Source: Spisula solida (lineage: Eukaryota; Mollusca; Bivalvia; Venerida; Mactridae). From it: a DNA stretch of 64,000 bases. The notes under the pieces are model-generated. The model ran no database searches and was not told the DNA's origin. It was given only the letters and a program-made list of their open reading frames with translations. Positions 26,901-35,959 of this stretch are shown in pieces. The DNA lies in NCBI GenBank assembly GCA_947247005.1, contig OX365962.1, positions 4,189,201-4,253,200 of the forward strand, in the 5' to 3' direction. Positions within the stretch are counted from its first letter, which is position 1. Every line of letters starts with the position of its first letter. Made by a program: the position numbers and the translations under genes.

Positions 26901-29900
26901 AATGTAATCATAGTTACGTGTAGTTGTAGGTAGTGTAGACCTATAATATTAGGGTAGATCTAGTTTATAGTCTTTTAGCTATTATCCCCTGTTTCGTACT
27001 CGTAGGTCCGTGCTGGTAAATATTTAAACAGTCTCATTTTAACAAATCGTCGCGGAGAACGGATCAGTGTCGCGCACAGAATATAGTTCCAATGTTGGTT
27101 ATTTTATTTCGTAATAGATCTAGTCAATGCTTCTCCAATTCTAGAGTGTTTGGACACTTTGCATATTGAAAATAGTTTTAATAAGCAATATGCGTGTGCG
27201 TGTGTGGCGCATTTACACTGTTGAATTATATTTTCCTTTTCTGTCAATGAGCTGCACTTCGACTCGGAGGTTGGTCTCCATGGAGATGTGTAGGGGCACC
27301 TGTTGCAGGTATTTTGTGTAAAGTTTATTGTTGTTATCAAAATTGAGTACTATAATAGCATGCCGTGGTTCATGGTTTGCTGTTAACCATTAATACATTA
27401 TTTATAACTTAATAAACATCATGGTTGGTGTAAATACGAATGATAGATCTAGCGATTACTCCGCGTAAGTAGTCCTTCCCAACTCGAATTGGATGTACTC
27501 ATCCGCATGTTGTATACTATCATGCGGCTCCGATACCTGCTATTGCACGGTTATGGGACGATTTTTACGTGTTGTTGTCGGTATTTCGGTTAGAATAAAT
27601 AAATCTAGTAATTTAAGTTATCTTATATCCATTAAGGGGCGAGAAATACGAGTAGTCTCCCTTTTATTGATTTTGTTAAATATTGCTCATGCGCATACTG
27701 ATTTTTCCGACTTCCGGTATCAAGTAAACAAATGTGAAGTGCAGACGAAATTCGATGTAACATGTTTATAAGCGATAATTCAGCCCAGCACGGATATCTG
27801 ACGATGACACTGTGATATATTGTGTCATAGGTATTTAGTCAATACATCATCAATAGCTTGTTTGATTAGAATCTATTTTGTTGATGTAGTGGGAAATTAT
27901 ATTGTTTACACCTAGTATAATTCCCATCATGTCAAGCCGTATGGTGAGAAATGGCAGCTTGTGGGGAGTTGTTGGGTAATTATTCCCCAAGAGCTTTACT
28001 TCATATACTGTGGCGTGAGTGATAACGTGTTTTATTGTAAAGTAGGAACTATGCAGTAGGTAGGCTGGTATGTGGCACCCTATAAGCCCATTAGGGATGC
28101 GGTAGGGTAGGGCTGTTGTTCCGCTGTAAATTCCATACGGTTTTCCGTCAATTGTCTGACTGTGTGGATGGCTAGTAGGGCCTACAAACATAGAATGAGT
28201 CTGAAGATTGAGTAGCACGTGCATGAGTGCGAGTCTTTTTGATAGTACAGAGTGCATTGTGTCTGCTTATATCAAGTTACCAGTGTTTGAGGGATAGGGG
28301 GTCGTGTGTTATTGTTATGATGACGTTTTCTTGATGGTGGGGTTAACTCGTATTGGTGTGATGTGACTTTTTAGCATTGCTAGGCGAAAGGTGCCGGACA
28401 GTATGTCAGTGTTTTCATTATTAATGTAGGTCACTGGTTGACTAGTTTTATGTACATATTTAATATGGTGAAAACGCTGTGGTGTATAACTTCAATTGGG
28501 TTAACAGAGTAAGATTGATACACGCAGACGGTGATTCAGCTCTATGGAGGTGTTATTAGAGGGTTCAGTTTGTTTTCACTCTGTTGTGAGTGCCATCTAT
28601 GACACTTTACGGGGCTTTGGCTCATCCGCTTTAACTAAAGGTCTTTGTGATATGATTTTATTCATATATGTTGCGAGGAAGGATTGAGACGTCTTTCCTA
28701 GGAGTCCTCGGGCTATTGTCATATAGGCAGGAGCAGTTTGAGAGATTCGTGGGATCATATCGCGTTGAGGGTCTAGGTGGGATATATGGATAGGAACATT
28801 ATAGTTTCAGATAGTATAGTCACTGGATAGATCCATTAGTCCGGGTATGGTCTGGTGGCCAAATTGGACTTATATGATTTAATAGATGCACTTATATTGG
28901 TAAGATCTATTGGATGAGTCCATAATAGACATAGGGTTTGGGGTTGCCTATGTGGAAGAGGTGGGCGTTATCGCATTGAATTCACAAAGATGCTATGCAT
29001 TTAGTTTCGGGTTATTTAATGCTGCGCGGATACATATGTGTCAATCTCTGTAAGTGGTTTGCCACCATTTATATGACGTTTCGTTAATTAATTCCGAGAT
29101 GTGACCGGAGACCGTGGAGTCTATGACTGACTATAGATCTGCTTTAGTAGAGCGGTTTTGCATTACCCTTGCTTCAGAAACTGTCTAGCTGTAAGAGAAT
29201 CTAATAGTTTAATGGGGTTCAAATGTCTGACCAAATGTTGAAAACCATACACTGTTGCACTAATAGCATGTTTTATTGTTGTGATCTTATAAAATGTTCG
29301 TGAAGTTGGTAGGCTAGCGGCCTAGCGGCCTAACAGCGTGAAGTTGGCAGGCTAGCGGCCTAGCGGCCTAACAGAATCTTATTAGTATTATTATGCTGCA
29401 TTGGAGGGCTCTTCCATCAAAGGGAGAGCATTCCGTCTGTAATTAGATTAATGATTCTTGGGGAGTTACTTCCCTTTAATTAATAAAAATGGCAAAACTG
29501 GCTATTTGGTGTTTTATGACTAAATTTGTAATGCTATTAGTGCACTGTTGTGGGATTCGTACTGTTGATTTTATTGTTTTGTATAATAGTTCTAAACTGA
29601 GTGGAGGTTTAGGAGTGGAATGTATTTAGGATGATCATTTGATATGTCATTATTCCATTATCGGAGTCAGCAATAAGGCTTGTAGTCTTTTCAACTTCAA
29701 CACTCTTGTTAAAAGCGTAGGCCACCCCGACTATGAGTGTTGAAGGATTACAGCTCATGAATTTTCAAATAAAACTAGATTATCAATGAAACTTTCAACT
29801 GGGTGTTTGTAATTTAATCTATATTATAGATTTGACTGAATCTGTAGATAACCGTCTACCAGATTAGTTCATCGGTTGATCAGACTGTTGTTTTTGAAGT

Positions 29901-32245
29901 ACCTGGTCTTCTTGATAGGGGCATCATCAGTGTCTTATCGGAACAGGTTCAGTAGACCGGCTTCTTGTTGGTCCATATTGATTTGATCATCCAAGTAGTA
30001 CGGACTTCTTGTCCAAACAATACTGCTAGCTATCACACAACACTAAATTCTTCTTGATTTGCATTCGTGTATTAGCATGATTATATTGATTCAATCATTT
30101 GAGTAGTACGGACTTCTTGTCCGAACAAAACTGCTAACTATTACACAACAGTAATATCTTCTTGATTTGCATTCGTGTATTAGTATATATTGATTTGATC
30201 ATTTGAGTAGTACGGGCTTCTTGCCCGAAACATACTGCTAACAAAGACACAACCGTAAAGTCTTCTTGACTTGCATTCGTGTATGAATATATATTGATTA
30301 GTACGGGCTTCTTGCCCGAAACATACTGCTAACAAATACACAACCGTAAAGTGTTCTTGACTTGCATTCGTGTATGAATATATATTGATTAGATCATTTG
30401 AGTAGTACGGGCTTCTTGCCCGAAACATACTGCTAACGAATACATTACCGCAAATAACAATACACTATTTTACAAAAATTGGTACAGAAATGGAATTAAA
30501 TATTTAAAACATGTGTACAAAACAGAGGAAAATAGATTTTATACTTTTGAAGAAATACAAGATATATATGATATACCGAATTATGATCTTCTTAAATATG
30601 TAACACTGGTAAGGAGTATACCAACACACTGGAAAGAAAATTTCAACATAAATAGTTCCGAAAACGAAGAAAACGAACCAAAAGCACTAGTAAATATACT
30701 TAAATTCTGCAAAAAGCCCACTCGATTAATATATATAACACCTGTCTGAAGTACGCTCAACAAAATAAGATAGACAAAGCTGAACTTAAATGGAACAATA
30801 ACTTTGAAAATATTGACTGGAAATACACATATTTACTACCAATTAGATCAACAATCGAATCAAAACTACGAGAATTTTAGTATGAATATCTAAAAAATAT
30901 TGTACCAACAAATCAATTTCTTCTTAAATGTGGTTATGTGGATCAAGTACATGTTCATTTTGTAACTTGTTTGTTGAAACAGTTAAACATTTGTTCTGGG
31001 AGTGCCACGAAGTATTTTGGAATAGATGCTCTTTATTTCTACAGCCAAATAATATAAATGTACGTCTAAATTACCAAATAGTATCATTAGGATATAATGA
31101 ACCATCAAATATTAATAGTATCCTTAACTATCTAATTATTGCTTGAAAACACTTTTTATTCAAATGCAAACTGGAAAATTCACTACCATTATTTCCTAAA
31201 TTCATTCAGTTTCTACAAGGTCGGAATTCTACTGAAAAACATATAGGCGTATGCCTAGAAGACAACCACTGTCAGTAGGCTCAGACTTCTTGTCCCGCTG
31301 ATATGGCGACCACTGTCAATAGGCGTATGCCTAGAAGATAACCACTGTCAGTAGGCTGTAACTTCTTGTCCAGCGGACCTGGCGACCATTGTTGCTGGCG
31401 TAGACTTCTTGTCCGCCGATCTGGCAACCACTACCAGTAGGTAAGGACTTCTTGTCCAGCCTGTCTGGTATTTTCTACGGGATTTTCTCTTAGAGGCCAA
31501 GTTTGTGAGGCTTTTATGCCCCCCACGTAATGCTAGTGGACCATGAAAAGACCCCCCTGGCTTTTTCAGTGTGTCTAGAATCTTTTCAAATAAAGTCGGG
31601 GGGAGTGTTGTATCAGCCAAAATCCACTAATTACCTGATAACGGCCCTAATTGGCCGTTGACGTGTCAGAGCGTGTGTGGCGGGAGATTGACGCCACAGC
31701 GCACGAGTATGACGTCACAGAACGCCTGACGTAGTTCTAACGAGACTAAGACGGACAGCCGTGATGGCTAGACGTGCCTGACAGACGTCCCGTAGTGGTG
31801 CGTCTACGGACCACTAGGAGGGTAACTATGCTTATATTATTGCTCCATTGTGCAGATCGTGATCCAAATATACCACTCAACACTTTATACATTTGACAGT
31901 GTATAATCCTTAATATAAATTATATTTACAGGAATATGCGTTGATTACACAACAGAGAGTGGAATAAATGCAACTGAATGCTTTTTAGCGAAGGAAAACT
32001 TTCGATTAATCAATGTTGATATTGAAATACTGGAGATTATTCCATACCGAGATCCTGGGTACTGTTTACAATATTGCCTCGACAATCATCCCTCATTGGA
32101 TCATGTAGAATTAGATAGGTACCATTGCAGATGCGTCAAACGGATACTGAGTGATGAACAAATTTCTCCGACGTATTATCATAACAATTATATGTACTTT
32201 CGTGAAGGGGAAAGTTCTGCTTACAAGTTCCTTACAGCATACTAA
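14839..32245 (+). CDS. Gene 2: secreted coiled-coil, three-CCP, WSC-like protein (387 aa, nine exons)
   Basis: Exons: 14839-14974, 17374-17424, 18257-18298, 18838-18888, 19350-19400, 19868-20032, 24774-24950, 25934-26110, 31932-32245. All eight introns are GT-AG and all junctions are phase 1; the joined length is 1,164 nt with one terminal stop. Order of domains: signal peptide (about 1-21), coiled coil built from four short exons (about 30-110), three CCP/Sushi modules of about 55-59 residues, then a six-cysteine WSC-like domain. CCPs bind proteins or glycans, WSC modules are putative carbohydrate binders, and the coiled coil should oligomerise the protein, giving a multivalent secreted recognition molecule (inference). 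Additional exons could exist in the long introns. Start chosen at ATG 14839 with context CAAAAATGG. Confidence 0.82.
14991..15841. mobile_element. Foldback element in intron 1 of gene 2
   Basis: Inverted arms from CCGAATTTCT (14991) to the mirrored AGACATTCGG (15841). They share GATATATTCAA, TTATGTTTTCATTCC, GCGGAACGGTTAGTGCG-type, GTGCTCGTGCA and TCCTCTGTG blocks. About 240-bp arms surround a 300-bp spacer; no coding frame. In RNA it would form a large hairpin next to the exon 1 donor. Confidence 0.75.
16379..17296. mobile_element. MITE with double terminal inverted repeats (918 bp)
   Basis: Ends GGGGTGCATTTCATCATCAT and its mirror ATGATGATGAAACGCACCCC. A second, inner inverted pair (GTGCGTTTCAAC at 16452 and AATGAAACGCAC at 17221) repeats the end. 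Internal TCCTAGGA/CTTAAGA motifs recur. Non-coding; in intron 1 of gene 2. Confidence 0.78.
17374..19400 (+). CDS. Gene 2 exons 2-5: four short coiled-coil exons
   Basis: Exons 17374-17424 (51 nt), 18257-18298 (42 nt), 18838-18888 (51 nt) and 19350-19400 (51 nt), each phase 1-1 with good acceptors (TTCTAG, TTGTAG, TTTTAG, TTTCAG) and GTAAGT/GTATGT-like donors. They read EKLSDYEELKQGLDALN, EKNEELKLQLDIAN, EKLKGVDVLKHEVDTSN and EQLALLVKSVDKVESVY. Most start with E-K/Q and three end with N: clearly duplicates of one ancestral exon. Each can be added or skipped without a frameshift. Confidence 0.75.
17680..17880 (-). repeat. Copy of the GGACAGGGAAGGCAGC repeat with a 28-bp tandem run
   Basis: Contains four copies of TTGGACATTGTGACAGCTTT-type units (17713-17803), then TTGTTTTCTGCA and CTCTGTCCAATTTTC, the reverse complement of the dispersed family's left end. 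Confidence 0.5.
19868..20032 (+). CDS. Gene 2 exon 6: CCP/Sushi domain 1
   Basis: Acceptor TTCTTCAG and donor CAAG|GTAGGT. Four Sushi cysteines (DCGWPE, AVCDEGF, VTCKHEG, PECK) with the conserved Trp before the last one (GTWSVLPEC). Confidence 0.88.
20588..20815 (+). mobile_element. tRNA-derived SINE
   Basis: A box CCTAGTGGTTGATCG and a near-perfect B box GGGTTCGATCCCCAG at tRNA spacing, then a GTACCAGAAATTTCCTTGC/ACGCTCAGCATAAAAGGG body and an A-rich AATAAAAATAAATCAATG tail. The body resembles central domains of molluscan SINEs, but I cannot name the family. It lies in intron 6 of gene 2. Confidence 0.72.
21186..21329. mobile_element. Short hairpin MITE (about 145 bp)
   Basis: Arms GGCCTTTGCGACTGGGCT...GAGCAGGTTAT and ATAACCTGCTC...AGCCCAGTCGAAAAGGC are inverted copies. 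It abuts the next element. Confidence 0.7.
21335..23792. mobile_element. Non-autonomous DNA transposon rich in GACTTGTGACTT repeats
   Basis: Inverted ends TATGGAAGCCCTGGAGGGCA / TGCCCTCCAGGGCTTCCATA, flanked by a 6-bp direct repeat CATATT (21329-21334 and 23793-23798). Decamer-type motifs GACTTRTRAC form clusters at 21359-21466 and 22393-22552; the inverted motif AAGTCACAAG fills 23684-23765. No transposase frame is visible. The motif clusters could be transposase binding sites (inference). Superfamily not assigned. Confidence 0.7.
24774..24950 (+). CDS. Gene 2 exon 7: CCP/Sushi domain 2
   Basis: 177 nt, acceptor ACTTGTAG, donor GTTG|GTAAAT. Cysteines at DCQAPP, INCKLGY, KTCDGEYGW and VQCY fit the Sushi pattern; GYRRAGGRYKTC is the typical central strand. 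Confidence 0.88.
25934..26110 (+). CDS. Gene 2 exon 8: CCP/Sushi domain 3
   Basis: 177 nt, acceptor TATATCAG, donor TATA|GTAAGT. Sushi cysteines at DCGLPA, LTCNKGY, IRCKATGVW and QTCVY. Confidence 0.88.
26330..26615 (+). repeat. 5-prime LTR
   Basis: Starts TGTTGTATCAGCC and ends CAACACTTT; 286 bp. The end is not the usual CA; shifting by one base (GTTG...TTTA with TSD TACAT) fits equally well. Confidence 0.82.
29306..29376. repeat. Two-copy direct repeat inside the LTR element
   Basis: GTGAAGTTGGYAGGCTAGCG followed by GCCTAGCGGCCTAACAG occurs twice in tandem. Confidence 0.75.
29978..30451 (+). repeat. About 104-bp tandem units, each with two CTTCTTG hairpins
   Basis: Five units start near 29978, 30086, 30189, 30293 and 30383. 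Each contains hairpin 1 (CGGAC-TTCTT-GTCCG or CGGGC-TTCTT-GCCCG); complete units add hairpin 2 (best form AAGTC-TTCTT-GACTT). Spacer phrases GTAGTAC, CTGCTAAC and GCATTCGTGTAT are shared. The loop TTCTT is constant while stems change in a compensated way. Related hairpins flank the array (29900-29975 and 31281-31460). Confidence 0.8.
30447..31245 (+). pseudogene. 3-prime fragment of an L1/Tx1-type LINE ORF2
   Basis: Three frames together read the region downstream of a reverse transcriptase: FYKNWYRNGIKYLKHV, FYTFEEIQDIYDI, then YLLPIRSTIESKLREF, YEYLKNIVPTNQFLLKC, and the zinc-binding CSFCNLFVETVKHLFWEC. The order is that of L1/Tx1-clade C-termini. An in-frame stop near 30878, frameshifts and missing upstream domains show it is dead. 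It is inserted within, or next to, the hairpin array of the LTR element. Confidence 0.7.
31281..31460 (+). repeat. Second cluster of CTTCTTG hairpins
   Basis: Four ACTTCTTGT motifs at about 31284, 31351, 31403 and 31447 within diverged repeats containing ACCACTGTCARTAGGC. At 31399-31419 the stem GGCG-ta-GAC / GTC-CGCC is extended. Part of the LTR element interior, after the LINE fragment. Confidence 0.65.
31606..31886 (+). repeat. 3-prime LTR
   Basis: 281 bp, same ends as the 5-prime copy, directly preceded by the polypurine tract at 31595-31605. Confidence 0.82.
31932..32245 (+). CDS. Gene 2 exon 9: WSC-like terminal domain and stop
   Basis: Acceptor TATATTTACAG; 314 nt ending in TAA. Six cysteines (ICVDY, TECFL, GYCLQYC, YHCRC) in the C...C...C-x3-C...C-x-C order of WSC domains, though only about 100 residues and without all eight classical cysteines. 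An LTR element ends only 40 nt before the acceptor. A C homopolymer (32273-32288) follows the stop. Confidence 0.68.
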
Positions 32246-32319
32246 CGTGTCCTGACGCAAACAAGACTCCGACCCCCCCCCCCCCCCAATTTACCAAGTT
32301 GAATGAGAAGATCGTAAGT

Positions 32320-32515
32320 ACTATTAAGACACATGTTTATTTGAAATCTGCATCTCAAGGCGCTTCTTATGAGCCTATATTCATAAAATTCGGAAGTGGT
32401 CATGAAAGTTTAAAAGGCTTGTTTTTCAATAAGTAAAGAATAGTTTTCAGACAGCTTTTTCGTGTTTTCTCAAAATACCGATTTTCTACTTACGACCTTC
32501 TAATTCTAAGCCAGC
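32320..32515 (+). repeat. Dispersed repeat, inverted copy at 37636-37790
   Basis: Shares GAAATCTGCA, AAGGCGCTTCTTATGAGCCT, GTTTTCAGACA and TACGACCTTCTAATTCTAAG with the reverse complement of 37636-37790. One copy follows the gene 2 stop, the other is in intron 2 of gene 3. Confidence 0.6.
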
Positions 32516-32655
32516 GACGTGTTATTGGTTGAAACCCTATGTACATGTACCAAGTGAAAAGATTCATTATTCAGACTAAAAAGATTTTAATTGATATCGA
32601 ATCGGTTAAACCTTAGATGCAATTAAAGTTATACCACCTGCTTGTTAAGATGTGA

Positions 32656-32661
32656 AATAAA
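32656..32661 (+). promoter_or_regulatory. Candidate polyadenylation signal of gene 2
   Basis: AATAAA about 410 nt after the stop codon; position plausible, no downstream GT-rich element verified. Confidence 0.35.
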
Positions 32662-33224
32662 ATTATTCAGTGATTTATTATCGCACTTATAGTTCTGTTT
32701 GAAACACTGCTTGAATAGTGTATATACATTTATTTAATTCATCGTGTGGGGCCCAAAAGTTACTTGGACCCTAAACACCATTGTATTTGACATTTACTTC
32801 TATCCATTTATTGACTTACATACTTTATTACTGATGCTGTGATCAAGTGATTTCGAAAGTTTGTAAATGTTCCACCCAGACATTTTTCAAATTTCTTAAT
32901 TGTTTTGTTCTGAAAAGAAATGATGATGGTATATGTGATACAGTACGTGGGTTAATCAAACACGAATGATTTGTCTAGTTCATTGATGAGGCTATTGCAT
33001 ACACATTGAGTCTTTTAAGACCAAAACGGCATTATTAAAAAAGCAATAACTCTGTAACCCTAATCGCAGAACGGCATTTTGAGCACTTACGTTGAGTCCA
33101 AAATGTAAAAAAACATAATATGAAATAAAACGAAATAGAGCCGAATTGTAAACATAAACGCAGTATTTATAGCGAATTTTCGGGCGCAATACGCCCGAAT
33201 AATTTTCGCATTAAGTCAACTTGT

Positions 33225-33836
33225 CACGTGGTTTGGTCAGAGTTTGAATTCACTAATGGATCTGAAAATTTGTGTTACAGTCTCGCACTGACAGAAAGAT
33301 ACTATAAAATGGCCGCCAATAGAATAACAAAAGTTACCTAAAATGCGTTATTCTTTAGCTCATCTAAGTAGGCCCATCTAGAACACACTTTAATGGAGAT
33401 AAATACTCTGTTGCTTCGTATAGCACTTTGATCGACCGCCATCTTGGAACGCTTCGAAAACAGAGAGAAAACACAGAATATGACAGCCTGCATAGAATCA
33501 GTTATTGATCAACTGATTACGCCATGAAAGTACTTGTTCTAAACAAGGAAAGTCGTATTATTATACACATAATCAGCGTAGTTATACAATGAAAGCAGGT
33601 TCGTATCGTTCGTATCGTCCTTCGTTACTTCGTACCCAAAAATGTCTCAAATTTTCTACTGACTACATTTATAAATCATATGATCAGCAATCATTCTGTA
33701 CTGGATGATCATGTTACTTATAATAAAGGACTTCTGACAAGTGTCTACTGCTGTGTTTCAATACTGACAAAATTATGAAAATGAACAATTTAATATTTAA
33801 GATATAATTCGCTAAAATAGGCTGTGCGAAAGCTAG
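33225..33836 (+). repeat. Truncated copy (right half) of the 9040-11595 foldback element
   Basis: Follows the same order of blocks as 10760-11580: GTGGTTTGGTCAGA, ATTTGTGTTACA, AGAATAACAAAAGTT, GTAGGCCCAT, GACCGCCATCTTG, AGTACTTGTT, TCGTATCGTCCTTCG and TTCGCTAAAATAGGCTG. Confidence 0.65.
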
Positions 33837-34344
33837 CTGGCAACGGGTTTGGGGCGAAGTTCGGTCCGTTCTGACGTAAAACATACGATTCCCAAGGACC
33901 GCAAAACTGATACATGTTCAACCTGTTCCGCAAATTCAAACGAATATAGCCAAACACTACTGTCAATTCCCCGGGCTATCTCTGCGCATGTAAATATTTT
34001 GTCTGGTTTAAAATGTGCTCTCATTTTGTTTCTGTATACAATGTGTGGATTGCACAGATATTCCGATCAGCACGTTAGTATTCTTTAACTATAATTTTGC
34101 CGTGTGTATGTTTATTTAACAGTCTCGAAACTTTACAATTGGAAAGAGGACATTTTTACACAGGCATCTGGTAGAGCAATAAAACATTCCCAGAGTATCT
34201 GTTACCGGGGCACTCAATGTATTACATGTTTACTGCGTTAGTCTTGCGACATTACCGCATCCATCCATAAAATCAAGTCATTGTTGAATATTTTATTAGT
34301 TGACCTCACTGGCTTTCATTGTACAAAGTGTCAGCAAAAATGTG

Positions 34345-35213
34345 TGTTTTCAATATATAAGGCTTCCGTAGGCAGCTGACAATTTCTCAATATGTAAGGC
34401 TTCCGTAGGTAGCTGACAATTTCTCAATATGTAAGGCTTCCGTGGGCAGCTGACAATTTCTCAATATGTAAGGCTTCCGTAGGTAGCTGACAATTTCTCA
34501 ATATGTAAGGCTTCCGTATGTAGCTGACAATTTCTCAATATGTAAGGTTTCCGTAGGTAGCTGACAATTTCTCAATATGTAAGGCTTCCATAGGCAGCTG
34601 ACAATTTCTCAATAAAATTATGTAAAATTTCTCAATATGTAAGGCTTCCGTAGGTAGCTGACAATTTCTCAATATGTAAGGCTTCCGTAGGAAGCTGACA
34701 ATTTCTCAATATGTAAGGCTTCCGTAGGTAGCTGACAATTTCTCAATATGTAAGGCTTCCGTGGGCAGCTGACAATTTCTCAATATGTAAGGCTTCCGTA
34801 GGTAGCTGACAATTTCTCAATATGTAAGGCTTCCGTAGGTAGCTGACAATTTCTCAATATGTAAGGCTTCCGTAGGCAGCTGAGAATTTCTCAATAAAAT
34901 TATGTAAAATTTCTCAATATGTAAGGCTTCCGTAGGTAGCTGACAATTTCTCAATATGTAAGGCTTCCGTAGGCAGCTGACAATTTCTTAATATGTAAGG
35001 CTTCCGTAGGTAGCTGACAATTTCTCAATATGTAAGGCTTCCGTAGGCAGCTGACAATTTCTCAATATGTAAGGCTTCCGTAGGTAGCTGACAATTTCTC
35101 AATATGTAAGGCTTCCGTAGGTAGCTGACAATTTCTCAATATGTAAGGCTTCCGTAGGTAGCTGAAAATTTCTCAATATGTAAGGCTTCCGTAGGTAGCT
35201 GACAACTTCTACA
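34345..35213. repeat. 37-bp minisatellite, about 23 copies
   Basis: Unit TCTCAATATGTAAGGCTTCC GTAGGTAGCTGACAATT. Two insertions of ATAAAATTATGTAAAATT (near 34610 and 34893) lie about 280 bp apart with the same order of unit variants between, indicating higher-order duplication. In the intergenic gap between genes 2 and 3. Confidence 0.93.
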
Positions 35214-35834
35214 TAATGTGTGTGAAGGGCATGATAGGGAATAATCCCCATTAACGATTACATGCGAAAACACCTGCTTGTTGCTGTTGTAGTTTTGCAT
35301 TGGCTATAGCCTATTTTTTTGACAGACCCGATGCAGAATAATGATTCGGTAGACTGAATTTCACGTCCCACTTCCGGTAGAGGCAAGTTGTTGCTCAAGA
35401 TTTGAGAACCAATCTTTTTTTATCTATTTTTTCCAATATGAAATATAAATACAGTTCCACTCTTTTAATAATGTTTTGGCATATAAGCCTGATTCAAATC
35501 ATGAAATTTATTGAAAAAATACATATCTTATTTCATCCAACGTAAAAGCATAATGGCGACGTTTGAAATGACGTCACATAATTTAACGCGACGTCAGCGC
35601 ACGTTAACGCAACGTCGTCGTACGACATAGCGCGACAACTTGTGAATATGTTTCATATAGCAAATAAAAGACAAGTGTAAAACTATTATAAATATTCATT
35701 GGACATATCTGTGCAACCCGTCTCCTAGATCGGAAAATATTCTTTTCTTAGTATTTGCTCGCCTTACACGAACTCCTCCGGGCATATTCATGTCATTTTA
35801 ATAAGCATGTTTATAAAAAAAATATCATATTAAG

Positions 35835-35950
35835 TCAGACAGGGAAGGCAGCAATCAACTTAACAAGCCGAGCACAAAAAAAACATTAAAACACACAAGG
35901 CACAATGCCCAACTAAACAACCGCGCACAAAAAACCTAAAACACATAAAA
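35835..35950 (+). repeat. Copy of the GGACAGGGAAGGCAGC dispersed repeat
   Basis: CAGACAGGGAAGGCAGCAAT, then GAGCACAAAAAAAACATTAA and CAAGGCACAATGCCCAAC, with the second half partly duplicated. Confidence 0.6.
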
Positions 35951-35959
35951 GACACAAAG

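Larger units (their letters stand above)
26325..31891 (+). mobile_element. Non-autonomous LTR retrotransposon (LARD-like) in the last intron of gene 2
   Basis: Two direct LTRs (26330-26615 and 31606-31886) are flanked by a 5-bp duplication ATACA (26325-26329, 31887-31891). The LTRs differ by nine substitutions and one 5-nt indel over about 281 aligned positions. A TGG-starting primer-site candidate follows the 5-prime LTR at 26618 and a polypurine tract GTCGGGGGGAG precedes the 3-prime LTR. The 5-kb interior has no gag, protease, reverse transcriptase or integrase frame. It contains a G/T-rich region (26.8-29.8 kb), a hairpin-repeat array and an L1/Tx1-type fragment. It lies in the same orientation as gene 2 and presumably moves only with help from an autonomous relative. 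Confidence 0.82.

Noticed and set aside
27850..28257. 135-codon minus-strand frame in the LTR element interior as a possible element gene
   Set aside because: Wrong strand relative to the element, no gag, pol or envelope-like motif, and composition is consistent with chance.
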